DNA of 64,000 bases. Source: a bacterium (GTDB lineage: Bacteria; Eisenbacteria; RBG-16-71-46; CAIMUX01). Below are positions 48,035-57,068 of the stretch, one piece after another (position 1 is the stretch's first letter; each line of letters begins with the position of its first letter). The position numbers and the translations under genes are program-made. The notes under the pieces were generated by a model. The model was not told the origin of the DNA, did not search any database, and was given only the letters and a program-made list of their open reading frames with translations. Where the stretch lies: the NCBI GenBank assembly GCA_030431975.1, contig JAUIHP010000020.1, positions 62,001 to 126,000 of the forward strand, given 5' to 3'.

Positions 48035-50737
48035 TCAGAAATTCAGCTGCAACCCGAGACGAACGTTTCGCGGATCCAGGAAGACGCGCGGGTCGTTGAG
48101 GGCGACCCAATCGCCGATTCCGTCCCCGTCGATGTCTTCGTCGACGTAGGCGCCTCCGGCCTTACCCGTCTCGGTGAAATAGATGGTGTAGTCGTCGCCG
48201 ATCGATCCGGGCGGATTCGGCCAGTTGCCCGGGCTGAGCGTCGTGATGTTCTTCGCGTCGAGGACGTTCCGACTCTGGAGGAAGACCTTGAAGCGCTGTC
48301 CCCAGAGCCGGTAGTACTTCTCGGCCTGGATGTCGAGCGAGGTCGAACTCGGCAGACGTCGGGAGTTCGTATTCTCCGGCTGCAGCTCACGCGTGTCCCG
48401 GCTTTCCGGCGTGTACGGGAACCCGGAGGAATAGGTCCAGATGAACGAGGCCAGCCAGTTGCCGAGATCGGCGAACTGGGTTTGGACGCTGAAGGTGTGC
48501 CGCACGTCCCAGTCCAGGGACTGCTCCGAGATCGGAAGGTAGGTAAACGTCCGCTCGACGGCGGCGTTCGGATCCGAAGCCACACCGGTCGCGACACCGA
48601 AGCCGTAGTTGATCTCCCCGGCGAAGCCGTTGGAGAAACGGCGCGAGAGCGTCGCCTCGAAGCCTCGGGAAGACGCGTAGTCCTTGTTCACGTACTGGTT
48701 CGTGTTTCCGACCGTACCGAACGAGGAACCCGCTTCCGTCGAGATCAGTCCGAAGATGTCCTTGTAGTAGACGGAGAACTGACCGGCGACGTTGTCCGAG
48801 AACAGATGCTGGATACCGGCCTGGTAGGACACGGTCGTCTCGTTGGTCAGGTTGGCGTTTCCACGAACCCGGCCGTCGAGTGCGTCGCGGTTGTCATAGA
48901 GAAACCGGCGGTCCGGGATCTGATAGAAACGGCCGTAGTGGAACGAGAACACGTCCCGGTCCGAGATCGGGTAGGCGATTCCGATGCGCGGCGAGAACTG
49001 CTTTTTCACGCGCTCACGGACTTCGCTGATATCGAGCTGCTCACCGACCGAGAAGACGTCGTAGCGAACACCGAGGTTCAGGACCATTCCCTCGTGCTCC
49101 CAACGGTCCTGGATGTACCAGGCGCCCTCGGGGTTGTAGTAGTGGTAATTCGTCCGCGTTCCGCCGATTTCACCCTGACTGTTCGAGTTGTAGGGCCGGT
49201 CGACGCGGAAGAAGGACATGTCGTTGTAAGTCGCTTCGATACCCGTCTTGAAGGTGTGGTTCTTGTAGCGCTGGGTGAAGTCACTCTTCAGGGTGTAGAC
49301 GATGGTCTCGCGGTGAGAGAGTGTCGGGTAATCGCCGCTGATGATGAAGAACGGTTCGGCCTCACGGTCCGTGTAGTTGAACCAGAGATCGTTCTCACGC
49401 TCGCCTTCGTACTCCCAGGCGTTCTTTCCACCGACCCGACTGTCGACGTAGAAGAAGTTCCGACTCAGCTTCACGTTGTAGAACGCGGACTCGTCGATGG
49501 TGTGATTCCAGACCGCCTTGAGCTGGTTGAAGCGGTTGATGTTGGTCGGCGTGTGGTTCGACGGGTTGTAGTACTCGTAGGTGTCGTCCACCTGCGTCGG
49601 GGACCAACGGCCTCTCCGCGTCACAACCTCTCCGGTCTGCGTCGTGTCCCGGAAGGTCTGGACGTAGCCGACGCGACTCCACATGTGGAGGTACGGTTCC
49701 GACCGCGTGTTGTTGTAAATGACCTCGCCCGTCAGCTTGTAGTTCGGGCCCGGACGGTACGCGAGCTTCGACTGGATGCGGACCGAGTTCGACTTCCGGT
49801 CTCCGACGGAGATGAAGTTGAGAATGCGGGTCCGGCTACGGTCACGTGGGGTCGCCGGATAGGCGTCCGAAAAGGTTCCCTCGGCCGAAACGTAGTAGGT
49901 CAGGTTGTCGATCGGACTGGGACCGCCCACCCCGAGAAAAACACGGTCCAGGTTGTCGTACGTATTGTCCGGCTGACCGTAGTCGTCGGTCATGTAGTAG
50001 AGCTGGCCCTCGAACTCGCGGCCGCCCTCTTTCGTCGTGTAGTTGATGACGCCGGACTGAGCGTTGCCGTACTCGGCATCGAGTCCGCCCAGGATCGTTT
50101 CCGTCGCCTCGACGGCGAGCGAAGCCAAGGCAGCGCCGCCTCCACCGACCAGCGGGTCCTTGACCGGAACACCGTCGACGGTGACGTTGATCTCACCGGC
50201 CCGTCCGCCGCGGAAGTGGAGGTCACCTCCCTTGGCGATGACGCCAGCCTTGAGGCCTACGGCCTCGGCGATCTCGTTGACCGGAAGGCTTTCCAAGTCC
50301 TTGCTGTTGATGTCGTGCGAGGTGTCGGTTCGCTTCGTCTTGATCCGCTCTTTTTCCGCGGTGACGGCGACCTCGTTCAGGGTCCCGACGGACTTGGACT
50401 GCAGCGCGAAGTTGGCCGTGGTCGTCTGGTCCGCCTGGACCTGGATGCCTTCCTGCGTGGAAATCTCAAAGCCCATCGAACTCGCCCGCAACGTGTAGGT
50501 GCCCACGGGAATGTTCACAATGGTGAAACTTCCGTCATCGACGGCGGCGCCACCCCATTGCGTCCCCAGCAACATGACGTTGGCGAAGGGAACGGGCTGT
50601 CCTTTTTCGTCCAGGACCTTCCCGCTGATGGAGCCCTTCCCTCCGAGCGGGCTTTGAGCCCATGCGGAAACGGTTAGGCAACAAACGGCGAGAGCAACCG
50701 TGAGGAAGATCGCCGGGAGGAAGAACGGTCTGCGCAT
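48035..50737 (-). CDS. TonB-dependent receptor with N-terminal carboxypeptidase-regulatory-like domain
   Basis: 900 residues: signal peptide (AIFLTVALAVCCLTVSAWAQ), a CarboxypepD_reg-like Ig domain (GSISGKVLDEKGQPVPFANV, about 35-115), the plug (about 125-245, with DLESLPVNEIAEAVGLKAGV, FRGGRAGEINVTVDGVPVKD and AEYGNAQSGVINYTTKEGG) and a 22-strand-type barrel ending VRLGLQLNF. The layout is that of SusC/Oar-like receptors without a clear TonB box. The substrate is unknown. It has a good ribosome site (GGGAAGGAGC) and its own promoter, and is first of the downstream surface-protein genes. Confidence 0.88.
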   Translation of the reverse strand: MRRPFFLPAIFLTVALAVCCLTVSAWAQSPLGGKGSISGKVLDEKGQPVPFANVMLLGTQWGGAAVDDGSFTIVNIPVGTYTLRASSMGFEISTQEGIQVQADQTTTANFALQSKSVGTLNEVAVTAEKERIKTKRTDTSHDINSKDLESLPVNEIAEAVGLKAGVIAKGGDLHFRGGRAGEINVTVDGVPVKDPLVGGGGAALASLAVEATETILGGLDAEYGNAQSGVINYTTKEGGREFEGQLYYMTDDYGQPDNTYDNLDRVFLGVGGPSPIDNLTYYVSAEGTFSDAYPATPRDRSRTRILNFISVGDRKSNSVRIQSKLAYRPGPNYKLTGEVIYNNTRSEPYLHMWSRVGYVQTFRDTTQTGEVVTRRGRWSPTQVDDTYEYYNPSNHTPTNINRFNQLKAVWNHTIDESAFYNVKLSRNFFYVDSRVGGKNAWEYEGERENDLWFNYTDREAEPFFIISGDYPTLSHRETIVYTLKSDFTQRYKNHTFKTGIEATYNDMSFFRVDRPYNSNSQGEIGGTRTNYHYYNPEGAWYIQDRWEHEGMVLNLGVRYDVFSVGEQLDISEVRERVKKQFSPRIGIAYPISDRDVFSFHYGRFYQIPDRRFLYDNRDALDGRVRGNANLTNETTVSYQAGIQHLFSDNVAGQFSVYYKDIFGLISTEAGSSFGTVGNTNQYVNKDYASSRGFEATLSRRFSNGFAGEINYGFGVATGVASDPNAAVERTFTYLPISEQSLDWDVRHTFSVQTQFADLGNWLASFIWTYSSGFPYTPESRDTRELQPENTNSRRLPSSTSLDIQAEKYYRLWGQRFKVFLQSRNVLDAKNITTLSPGNWPNPPGSIGDDYTIYFTETGKAGGAYVDEDIDGDGIGDWVALNDPRVFLDPRNVRLGLQLNF

Positions 50738-50833
50738 GAAGGTAGCTCCTTCCCCGAGCTATGAGTGGTCCAGGCTCCCGGCAAGCCCATGACCGCGCGT
50801 AGTTTTGACACCGAGGTCCCCACCCCGGTACGG

Positions 50834-50863
50834 ATATTATCGGTCCATTTTCATGAAGGTCAA
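50834..50863 (-). promoter_or_regulatory. Sigma-70 type promoter of the TonB receptor gene
   Basis: On the minus strand TTGACC (50858-50863), an 18-base spacer and TAATAT (50834-50839); GATAAT one step upstream gives a 16-base spacer. The leader is about 95 bases. The surrounding 204-base space has no gene. Confidence 0.65.
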
Positions 50864-50941
50864 CTATTTCCCGCGTGTTGTCCGCAATAGTCGACTCGGT
50901 CACGAAAATCTAACGGATCGATCCGGAACTCCGGTGCGTGA

Positions 50942-52426
50942 TCAGAAGAGCAGTCTCCAGTAGAGACCCAACTCAAAGCTGTCCACTTCCCGATTCGATC
51001 CACCGTCTTCCTTGGGCTCGCGATCCACATAACGGAACATGCCATCAACGACATAGATGCCACCACGTGGTACCCATCCGAACCCGGTCGAGACGGAGAG
51101 CCCTTCCTGCAACGTGAAGGGCGCGTCCGTATCCGGGTCTGTACTCAGGAATTCGACGCCCCCACGAAGCGCAAAGTCTTCCCGGGCGAACCATTCGAGT
51201 CCGATCCGGCCGGCGCCGTCACGGGACTTGATGTTTCGTGTCACTCCCTCTCGATCCGTCACGTCGAAGTCCGAGTAGGCGACCTCGCCCTCGACCCCGA
51301 TCGTCAACTGCTCCCCGAAAAGCCCGGTCGCGACTCCGCCGCCGATCTCGGTCGATGACCCGTCCCTCGAGCCGGCGCGCCGCGATCCGATGAAGTTGGC
51401 GGACTCGGTGATCGCCACCTCGCGTGACTCCTGGGCAACGAAGGCCGAGACCCGAGGCGAGTATCCGAGCCAGTACAGCGCTCGCGCCTCGATCCGAGTG
51501 GAGTTGTCCTCCTCCTCGAACGTCGGAACCTCCTTGTCGAAGTTGAAACCACCCGGGTTCGAGGGAAATCGGTCCGACCAGCTGATCTGGCCGTCCTCGG
51601 CTCCGTCCAGAGCGTCCCGGATGAAGTTCACACCCAGTTCCAGGGCGCCACCCGTCGGGAGCATTGCGCCCAGCCGAAGCCTCGACTGTGGGCGCTGCCA
51701 CTGGAAATCATCCTGGTGGAATCCGGAAGGATCCCGGCTCGTTCCGTTGATCGTCGTTCGGTAGAACTCGTACTGCGCTCCCCAATCGAAGCCCGCCCAC
51801 GGGTAGACCGCTCCGAGGGCGACGATCCAGACTTCAGACTCGTGGGTGATTCCGAACACGTTCGTCGAGACCAATGCTTCGTCGTCCGTGATCCGAGTCA
51901 CCTGAGCGCCAAGACTCAAGTCCCCGACAGGCTCGTTCCAGAGGGCCGACATCGAAGGGCCGCGGACACGACCGTCGTTTCCAACGCGGAACTCCGAACC
52001 TTGAGCGGTCCAGGCAAAGCTTCCCCCAATGGCGCGTCCGGCTTCGCTGCGGTAAATCGCCTCGGCGGACAGCACCTCGGAAGTGATGGCTTCCCGCTGC
52101 GCGAATCCGGTTCCGGCGCGGGTCGCCTGGTAGTCATCCGTCACACGCTTCCGTGCCGCCGTGGATTCGACGCTCCAACCGTCTTTGTCCGCGGCGATGC
52201 CCGCGACATTCCCGCCGAAGTCGGCCTGGTTGATTTCATTGTTCTCGTCGGGAATGACGAAACGGAGGCCGCCCATCGAAAGGAGACGGACGTTGGAGTC
52301 TTGCGGATCCGAGTCCAGGCCGAGTTGGTCTGCATTGAAGACCAGGTACTGCGCCCGAGCCGTCCCGCCGACGGTCAATAGCATTCCGCAAAGGACGAAG
52401 GTCGCGAGGAGACGTCGGGTCATCAC
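50942..52426 (-). CDS. Predicted outer-membrane beta-barrel protein coupled to the haem-domain lipoprotein
   Basis: 494 residues: signal peptide (MMTRRLLATFVLCGMLLTVG, ending ARAQ), LLSMGGLRFVIPDENNEINQ (reminiscent of the FadL/PorV start), then many amphipathic strands ending in the barrel-type terminal LYWRLLF. It has no motif I can tie to a named family. It starts at an ATG that overlaps the stop of the lipoprotein gene (ATGA), so the two are translated together, and could form a barrel-lipoprotein pair at the outer membrane. The aromatic C-terminal Phe is a BAM signal. Confidence 0.78.
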   Translation of the reverse strand: MMTRRLLATFVLCGMLLTVGGTARAQYLVFNADQLGLDSDPQDSNVRLLSMGGLRFVIPDENNEINQADFGGNVAGIAADKDGWSVESTAARKRVTDDYQATRAGTGFAQREAITSEVLSAEAIYRSEAGRAIGGSFAWTAQGSEFRVGNDGRVRGPSMSALWNEPVGDLSLGAQVTRITDDEALVSTNVFGITHESEVWIVALGAVYPWAGFDWGAQYEFYRTTINGTSRDPSGFHQDDFQWQRPQSRLRLGAMLPTGGALELGVNFIRDALDGAEDGQISWSDRFPSNPGGFNFDKEVPTFEEEDNSTRIEARALYWLGYSPRVSAFVAQESREVAITESANFIGSRRAGSRDGSSTEIGGGVATGLFGEQLTIGVEGEVAYSDFDVTDREGVTRNIKSRDGAGRIGLEWFAREDFALRGGVEFLSTDPDTDAPFTLQEGLSVSTGFGWVPRGGIYVVDGMFRYVDREPKEDGGSNREVDSFELGLYWRLLF

Positions 52427-53730
52427 GATTCCTCCCCTTCCCCGGCGGTGCGCAGCAGTCCTACGTCCTTCTCGCCGAACTCGAGGTAGTTGACGCCGGA
52501 GCCCCAGTAGACCGCTCCGGAGTTGTCGTAGACCTGGATGGTGAAGGGGACGCGATCCCCGGGTTCGGCCGTAAAGGCCAGGTCATTTGCGGCATCACCG
52601 GTCGAGAGGGGTCGGCCGACTTCGAGAGTGTAGAGTCCCAGGTCCCAGACCCCCTTGCCACGGACGTCCGCGCGGCTCTCCGTCGGATAGGTGTACCAGT
52701 ATCCGGAGACGAAGTCGCCCGTTTGGAACGGCCGCGGCTCGGCATCCACGACCGGCGCATAGTTGATGGAGTCGCAGGCGCTGAAGGTCTCGACAGTGTT
52801 CCTCAAGTCTTCCCGCCAGATGTAGTAGGGCGAGATTCCATTGTTCACGACACAATCCGCCCCGAAAGAGTTCTGACAGTTCGACGGTTCATCCGGTTCG
52901 AAGAAGACGTCGTCCGATTGGCGGTAGATGATGTCGGGGAGCGGCGAACCCGGATCGAAGTTTCGGCGCCACGTCGGTGTCCCGGGATCAAAGAAGAATC
53001 CGAAGTCCGGATCGAACACCCCGTCCTCGAGGTAACCCGGAGTTCCGCGGGCCGGGAAGTTCGGGTTCTCATCCGGCGAATAGAGATTGCGCGTCAAGTT
53101 GGTGCGCGTGCTCAACCATTGCCATACGTCCCGCCGTCCCGGAGAGCCCCCTGAATCGGCATCCTCTGGGATCTCGAACTGGACCACGAAACGGTCTTCG
53201 TCGTGAACCGGATCGGGATCCTGGGCGTCGTCGAACTGGGGAATCGTTCCGTCGAAGCTCCAGTTGTCCGGATCTTCCAGGGGCGGAAAGCAGAGGCTGC
53301 CCGTGACGTAGCTCGGACCATTGTAGAAAAGCGCGTCCTTGTAGACGTCCGACCGCGGGTCGGTCCACCGAAAGAGGAAGTAGATGTCCGACTCGGTGTA
53401 GACGACCTTCGCAGAAACGTACCGGGGGTCGCCCGGCTCGCCCGCTCCGTCCTCGGAGCTGACACGAATCTGGAAGTATGGAAGGTCTTCGTTGAGGGGC
53501 CCGCCCCACTCCCGCTCGATCGCCTCGCCGTTGAGCTCGATCGGATTCTCCGCGAACACGCTGTCAGGGACGAACGTCGCCGTCAGAACGTCGATCGGTA
53601 CGTCCCCCGGTTTGAGCACGTCGTCGGTGTTCTGACAGCCCGTGTGCCAGACCGTCGCAGCCATGACGATGAGAAGGGACAATAGGTGGGCAGACGCCCC
53701 GGTCGCCGGAAGGCGCCGTACGTTGCTCAT
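52423..53730 (-). CDS. Lipoprotein-type protein with ethylbenzene dehydrogenase-related haem-binding domain
   Basis: 435 residues. Signal sequence (HLLSLLIVMAATVWHTGC, Cys 32; the -3 residue of the lipobox is His, so lipidation is likely but not certain). The rest matches the EB_dh (ethylbenzene dehydrogenase gamma-related) fold: IELNGEAIEREWGGP, YVSAKVVYTESDIYFLFRWT, DEDRFVVQFEI, RRDVWQWLSTRT, and near the end VPFTIQVYDNSG. In the DMSO-reductase family gamma subunits this domain binds haem b. No molybdoenzyme is in the window. It is the first gene of a two-gene unit with a barrel, behind a strong promoter. The haem is inference from the family. Confidence 0.78.
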   Translation of the reverse strand: MSNVRRLPATGASAHLLSLLIVMAATVWHTGCQNTDDVLKPGDVPIDVLTATFVPDSVFAENPIELNGEAIEREWGGPLNEDLPYFQIRVSSEDGAGEPGDPRYVSAKVVYTESDIYFLFRWTDPRSDVYKDALFYNGPSYVTGSLCFPPLEDPDNWSFDGTIPQFDDAQDPDPVHDEDRFVVQFEIPEDADSGGSPGRRDVWQWLSTRTNLTRNLYSPDENPNFPARGTPGYLEDGVFDPDFGFFFDPGTPTWRRNFDPGSPLPDIIYRQSDDVFFEPDEPSNCQNSFGADCVVNNGISPYYIWREDLRNTVETFSACDSINYAPVVDAEPRPFQTGDFVSGYWYTYPTESRADVRGKGVWDLGLYTLEVGRPLSTGDAANDLAFTAEPGDRVPFTIQVYDNSGAVYWGSGVNYLEFGEKDVGLLRTAGEGEES

Positions 53731-53877
53731 AAAGGGGATAGCTCCCTGCGCGCTTGTGCGCGTGTCGCTTGTTCACAGGGGAAGGGAGCGCTCGGACTCC
53801 GCCCGCCGCCCGTTCCCTACCACTCCGACAACCCCAGGCAGACCCGCTACCGGAACGCGAGGAGACCTCGAGTCGGA

Positions 53878-53906
53878 AGATTAGGCAGCGACTTGCCGGG
53901 TGTCAA
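53878..53906 (-). promoter_or_regulatory. Strong sigma-70 type promoter of the EB_dh-barrel pair
   Basis: On the minus strand a perfect -35 TTGACA (53901-53906), exactly 17 bases, then TAATCT (53878-53883). It is followed by a leader of about 145 bases that holds a GC-rich stretch and a GCGCAGGGAGC ribosome site. The rest of the 205-base space has no gene. Confidence 0.75.
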
Positions 53907-53935
53907 CCGCTACGGCCGTTTGGAACTCTCCTCCT

Positions 53936-55300
53936 TCAGTCCCATTTGACTTCCGGGTAACGGGAAAGCACCTCCCGGAACTCTCCCTGGATCGCCTCCA
54001 ACCCGGCTTTTGTCCTCGCTTCGAAGCGAAGAACAAGCACCGGCTGGGTGTTCGAGGCCCGAACCAAACCAAATCCGTCCTCGAAAAGCACTCTGGCCCC
54101 ATCGATGTCGATGACCTTGTGCGACTCGGCAAAGTGCCGGCCCAGCTCCTCGACGATCGGAAACTTTCGATCATCCGGACAGTCGACCCGGACCTCCGGA
54201 CTGTTCAGATACTTGGGCAGCTCGTCCACCGTCCTGGAGACCGGCTCGGTCATCCGTGAGCGGTGCGCCACGAAACGGGCCGCGGCGTAGATGGCGTCGT
54301 CGTGCCCAAAGAAACCGTCGCTGAAGAACATGTGTCCCGACATCTCACCCGCGATCGGAGCCTTCAGCTCCTTCATCTTCGCCTTGGTCAGGGAGTGACC
54401 GGTCTTCCACATGACCGGCCGGCCGCCGTGCGCCGCGATGTCCTCTTCGAGGCCCTGAGAGCACTTGACGTCGAAAACGATCGGCGAGCCCGGAATCCGC
54501 TCCAGCACCTCACGCGAAAAGAGTGCGAGCAGCTGATCGCCGTAGAGCAGCTTCCCCTCCTCGGTGACGATTCCGATCCGGTCCCCGTCCCCGTCGAAGC
54601 CGCAGCCGACGTCGGCGCCGACCTCGACGACCTTGGCCTTGAGGTCCGTCATGTACTTCTCGACCGTGGGGTCGGGCTGATGATTGGGAAACGAGCCGTC
54701 CGGCTCGCAGTAGAGTTCGGTCACGTCATGGCCGAGGGCCCGGAAAACGGACCGAGCCGTGGGGCCGGCGACTCCGTTCCCGGCATCGAGGACGACCTTG
54801 AGCGGACGTGCCGGCTGACACTTCTCCACGATCATCGCCTCATACGTATCCTGGATGGAGACCTCCCGCTTCGAGCCCTCGCCGGTGACGAAATCGTCTT
54901 CCTGAATCCGTCGAGCCAGGTCGCGGATCTCGTCGCCGTGGATGGAGGCCTTCCCCACCTGCATCTTGAATCCGTTGAACTCGATCGGATTGTGACTTCC
55001 GGTCACGACGACACCACCGTCGGCTTCGAGGTGGACGACCCCGAAATAGACACCCGGGGTCGGAATGATCCCGATGTCGATGACCTCGAGGCCGCAACTC
55101 ATGAGGCCCTTGCCCAGGTTCTCCGCCAGTCGCGGCGAGGACTCACGTACGTCGCGCCCGACGACAACGCTCTTGGCGCCGTCCGTCCGCAACCTGGATC
55201 CGAAGGCGCGACCGAGCTTTTCGGCGAACTCGTTGGAGAGTTCGGTTTCCGCGATCCCGCGGACGTCGTACTCCCGAAACACATGAAGAGGTAGTGACAT
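53936..55300 (-). CDS. Phosphomannomutase/phosphoglucomutase
   Basis: 454 residues of the alpha-D-phosphohexomutase family (ManB/AlgC type). The catalytic phosphoserine is in VVTGSHNPIEFNG (about 96), the metal loop is CGFDGDGDRIGIV (about 230-242), the sugar-binding loop is GEMSGHMFFSDGF (about 312-324), and the phosphate-binding loop is LVRASNTQPVLVLRFEA. It interconverts 1- and 6-phosphates of mannose or glucose for envelope polysaccharides. ATG 55298-55300 is my choice; a TTG at 55310-55312 overlaps the prfB stop as TTGA and is possible. Confidence 0.93.
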   Translation of the reverse strand: MSLPLHVFREYDVRGIAETELSNEFAEKLGRAFGSRLRTDGAKSVVVGRDVRESSPRLAENLGKGLMSCGLEVIDIGIIPTPGVYFGVVHLEADGGVVVTGSHNPIEFNGFKMQVGKASIHGDEIRDLARRIQEDDFVTGEGSKREVSIQDTYEAMIVEKCQPARPLKVVLDAGNGVAGPTARSVFRALGHDVTELYCEPDGSFPNHQPDPTVEKYMTDLKAKVVEVGADVGCGFDGDGDRIGIVTEEGKLLYGDQLLALFSREVLERIPGSPIVFDVKCSQGLEEDIAAHGGRPVMWKTGHSLTKAKMKELKAPIAGEMSGHMFFSDGFFGHDDAIYAAARFVAHRSRMTEPVSRTVDELPKYLNSPEVRVDCPDDRKFPIVEELGRHFAESHKVIDIDGARVLFEDGFGLVRASNTQPVLVLRFEARTKAGLEAIQGEFREVLSRYPEVKWD

Positions 55301-55308
55301 GACTGGAC

Positions 55309-56401
55309 TCAACTTTCTTTCGGTTTGCGCAGAAACGCGTCGATAAAAGGCCCGAGCCGTCCATCCATGACCGCCTGAATGTCTCCAACTTCACAGTTGG
55401 TTCGGTGATCTTTGACCATCGTGTAGGGATGGAAGACATAGGACCGGATCTGGCTGCCCCAGGCGATCTCCTTCTTGGAATCCGTGAGATGCCCGAGCTT
55501 CTTTTCTTCTTCCTCGCGGTAGTGGGCCCACAGTTTGGCCATGAGGATCTTCATCGCGAACTCTCGATTCCGATGCTGGGACCGCTCCGCCTGGGACTGG
55601 ACGACGATGTTGGTGGGAATATGCGTGATCCGGACCGCCGAGTCGGTCTTGTTGACGTGCTGGCCGCCGGCGCCGCTGGCCCGGTAGGTGTCGACGCGCA
55701 GATCCTCGTCGCGCACATCGACATCGCTCATCTCGTCGACCTGCGGCAGTACAAAGACCGAGGCAAACGAAGTGTGGCGCCTCTTTTGTGCGTCGTAGGG
55801 TGAGATGCGAACACATCGGTGCACGCCGCTTTCGGCCTTGAGATAGCCGTAGGCAAAGTCGCCTTCGATTTCGATGGTGGCGTCCTTGATTCCAGCTTCG
55901 TCGGCTTCCTGATAGTCGAGCAGCGAATACTTCATCCCGGCCTGTTCGACCCAACGCGTGTACATGCGGTAGAGCATCTCGGCCCAATCCTGGCTCTCGG
56001 TTCCACCTGCGCCCGGATGAATGGTCAGGACCGCGTTGTTGGCATCGTGCTCCCCGTCGAGCAGCGTCGTCAGCTCGAACGATTCGAGGGCGTCGATGAA
56101 CTTTACGGCAGCGGTTTCGGCTTCGGATGCGGCCGACGGGTCCTCGCCGGCAAGTTCGACGAGAACGGAGAGGTCATCTTTCTGGGTTTCGATGGAGAGG
56201 AAGCGTTCGACTTCCCGCTTGACCAGATTCACCCGACGCAGGAGGGATTGTGCTTCCTGAGGTTTGTCCCAGAAACCGGGAGCAGACATCTGCTCCTCAC
56301 CTTCGGCGATTTCCTTTTGCTTGTTGGGGAGGTCAAAGATAGCTCCGGAGTGCATCCAGTCGCTCGGTTCCTTCACGAATGGTCTTTTCCAGTTCCACCA
56401 T
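55309..56401 (-). CDS. prfB: Peptide chain release factor 2, made by programmed +1 frameshift
   Basis: RF2 releases peptides at UGA and UAA. The gene is in two frames: 22 codons from ATG 56399-56401 (MVELEKTIREG...) end at an in-frame TGA (56333-56335), and the rest (55309-56334) is in the +1 frame, giving about 363 residues. The ATG has AAGGAGG. Conserved parts are HPGAGGTESQDWAEML, RASGAGGQHVNKTDSAVR with the catalytic GGQ, and the recognition tripeptide, here SPY (RISPYDAQ) where most RF2 have SPF. The ORF continuing upstream of 56334 in the main frame is not the start. It follows coaE by one base. Confidence 0.96.
56332..56349 (-). promoter_or_regulatory. prfB programmed +1 frameshift site
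   Basis: Minus strand CCGGAGCTATCTTTGAC: an SD-like GGAG, three bases TAT as in E. coli, the slippery CTT, and the TGA stop with a following C. The ribosome pauses at UGA when RF2 is low and slips +1 onto TTT/GAC. The TATCTTTGAC part is identical to the E. coli site. Confidence 0.95.
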
Positions 56402-56402
56402 C

Positions 56403-57068
56403 TCAAAGTCCTCCTTGTTCCCACTCCGACGGTACGGGGGGACAGTTCCAGCGCGCACAAACTTCGGCCCAGAGGGCCTTCGCCTTCCGGGCCAATTCAT
56501 CGAGGTCACCGTCGTTGGACACGATCCAGTCCGCGTCCGGCGCCCATTCGTCATCAGCCCGCTGCGCGTCCATACGCCGCTCGGCTTCATCGGCCGACAC
56601 TCCCCGCCCCAGCAGTCGCTCGATGCGAACGGGACGAGGCGCGGTGATCACGACGACACCGTCGAGATCGAGTTCCTCCTTCCAATCGAGGAGGAGAGCC
56701 GCGTCGAGAAGGATGATACCGACGTAACCCGAGGCCTTCAAGCTGGCCCGCCGCCTTTCGATGCGCTCGAGGATCCAGGGGTGAACGATCCGATTCAGAT
56801 CGTCGAGGGCCCCGGGGTCGTTGAAGACGATCCGGGCAAGGTGTGGACGCGAGAGCCCACCCCCCGCCTGCAGGATCTCGTCCCCGAATCGGGCGGCCAG
56901 TGCGTCGTGGGTGGTCGTTCCCACCTCGAGGGCCGCGTGACCGAGTTGGTCCGCATCGATCAGGGGTGCCCCGAATTCTGTGGAGAGAATGCGGGCGAAC
57001 TCGCTCTTGCCAACGCCGATTCCGCCGGTGATGCCGAGGAGCAGCGGTCCGTGGGCCTCGCCGCTCAT
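56403..57068 (-). CDS. coaE: Dephospho-CoA kinase
   Basis: 221 residues. Last step of coenzyme A synthesis, ATP-dependent phosphorylation of dephospho-CoA. The P-loop is GITGGIGVGKSEFARIL (about 11-27), followed by IDADQLGHAALE, the CoA-binding HPWILERI (about 93) and DAALLLDWK, and the arginine-rich LID (RIERLLGRGVSADEAERRMDAQ). ATG 57066-57068 overlaps the polA stop (ATGA). The next gene, prfB, starts one base after its stop. polA-coaE neighbourhood is widespread. Confidence 0.93.
   Translation of the reverse strand: MSGEAHGPLLLGITGGIGVGKSEFARILSTEFGAPLIDADQLGHAALEVGTTTHDALAARFGDEILQAGGGLSRPHLARIVFNDPGALDDLNRIVHPWILERIERRRASLKASGYVGIILLDAALLLDWKEELDLDGVVVITAPRPVRIERLLGRGVSADEAERRMDAQRADDEWAPDADWIVSNDGDLDELARKAKALWAEVCARWNCPPVPSEWEQGGL

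Noticed and set aside
47972-50677. Open frame of about 900 codons on the plus strand opposite the TonB receptor gene
   Set aside because: Antisense shadow; the receptor on the minus strand has full domain structure, signal peptide and promoter.
56335-56460. Main-frame extension of prfB beginning at 56460
   Set aside because: The short upstream ORF with AAGGAGG and the CTTTGAC site gives the conserved RF2 N-terminus; the main-frame extension does not.
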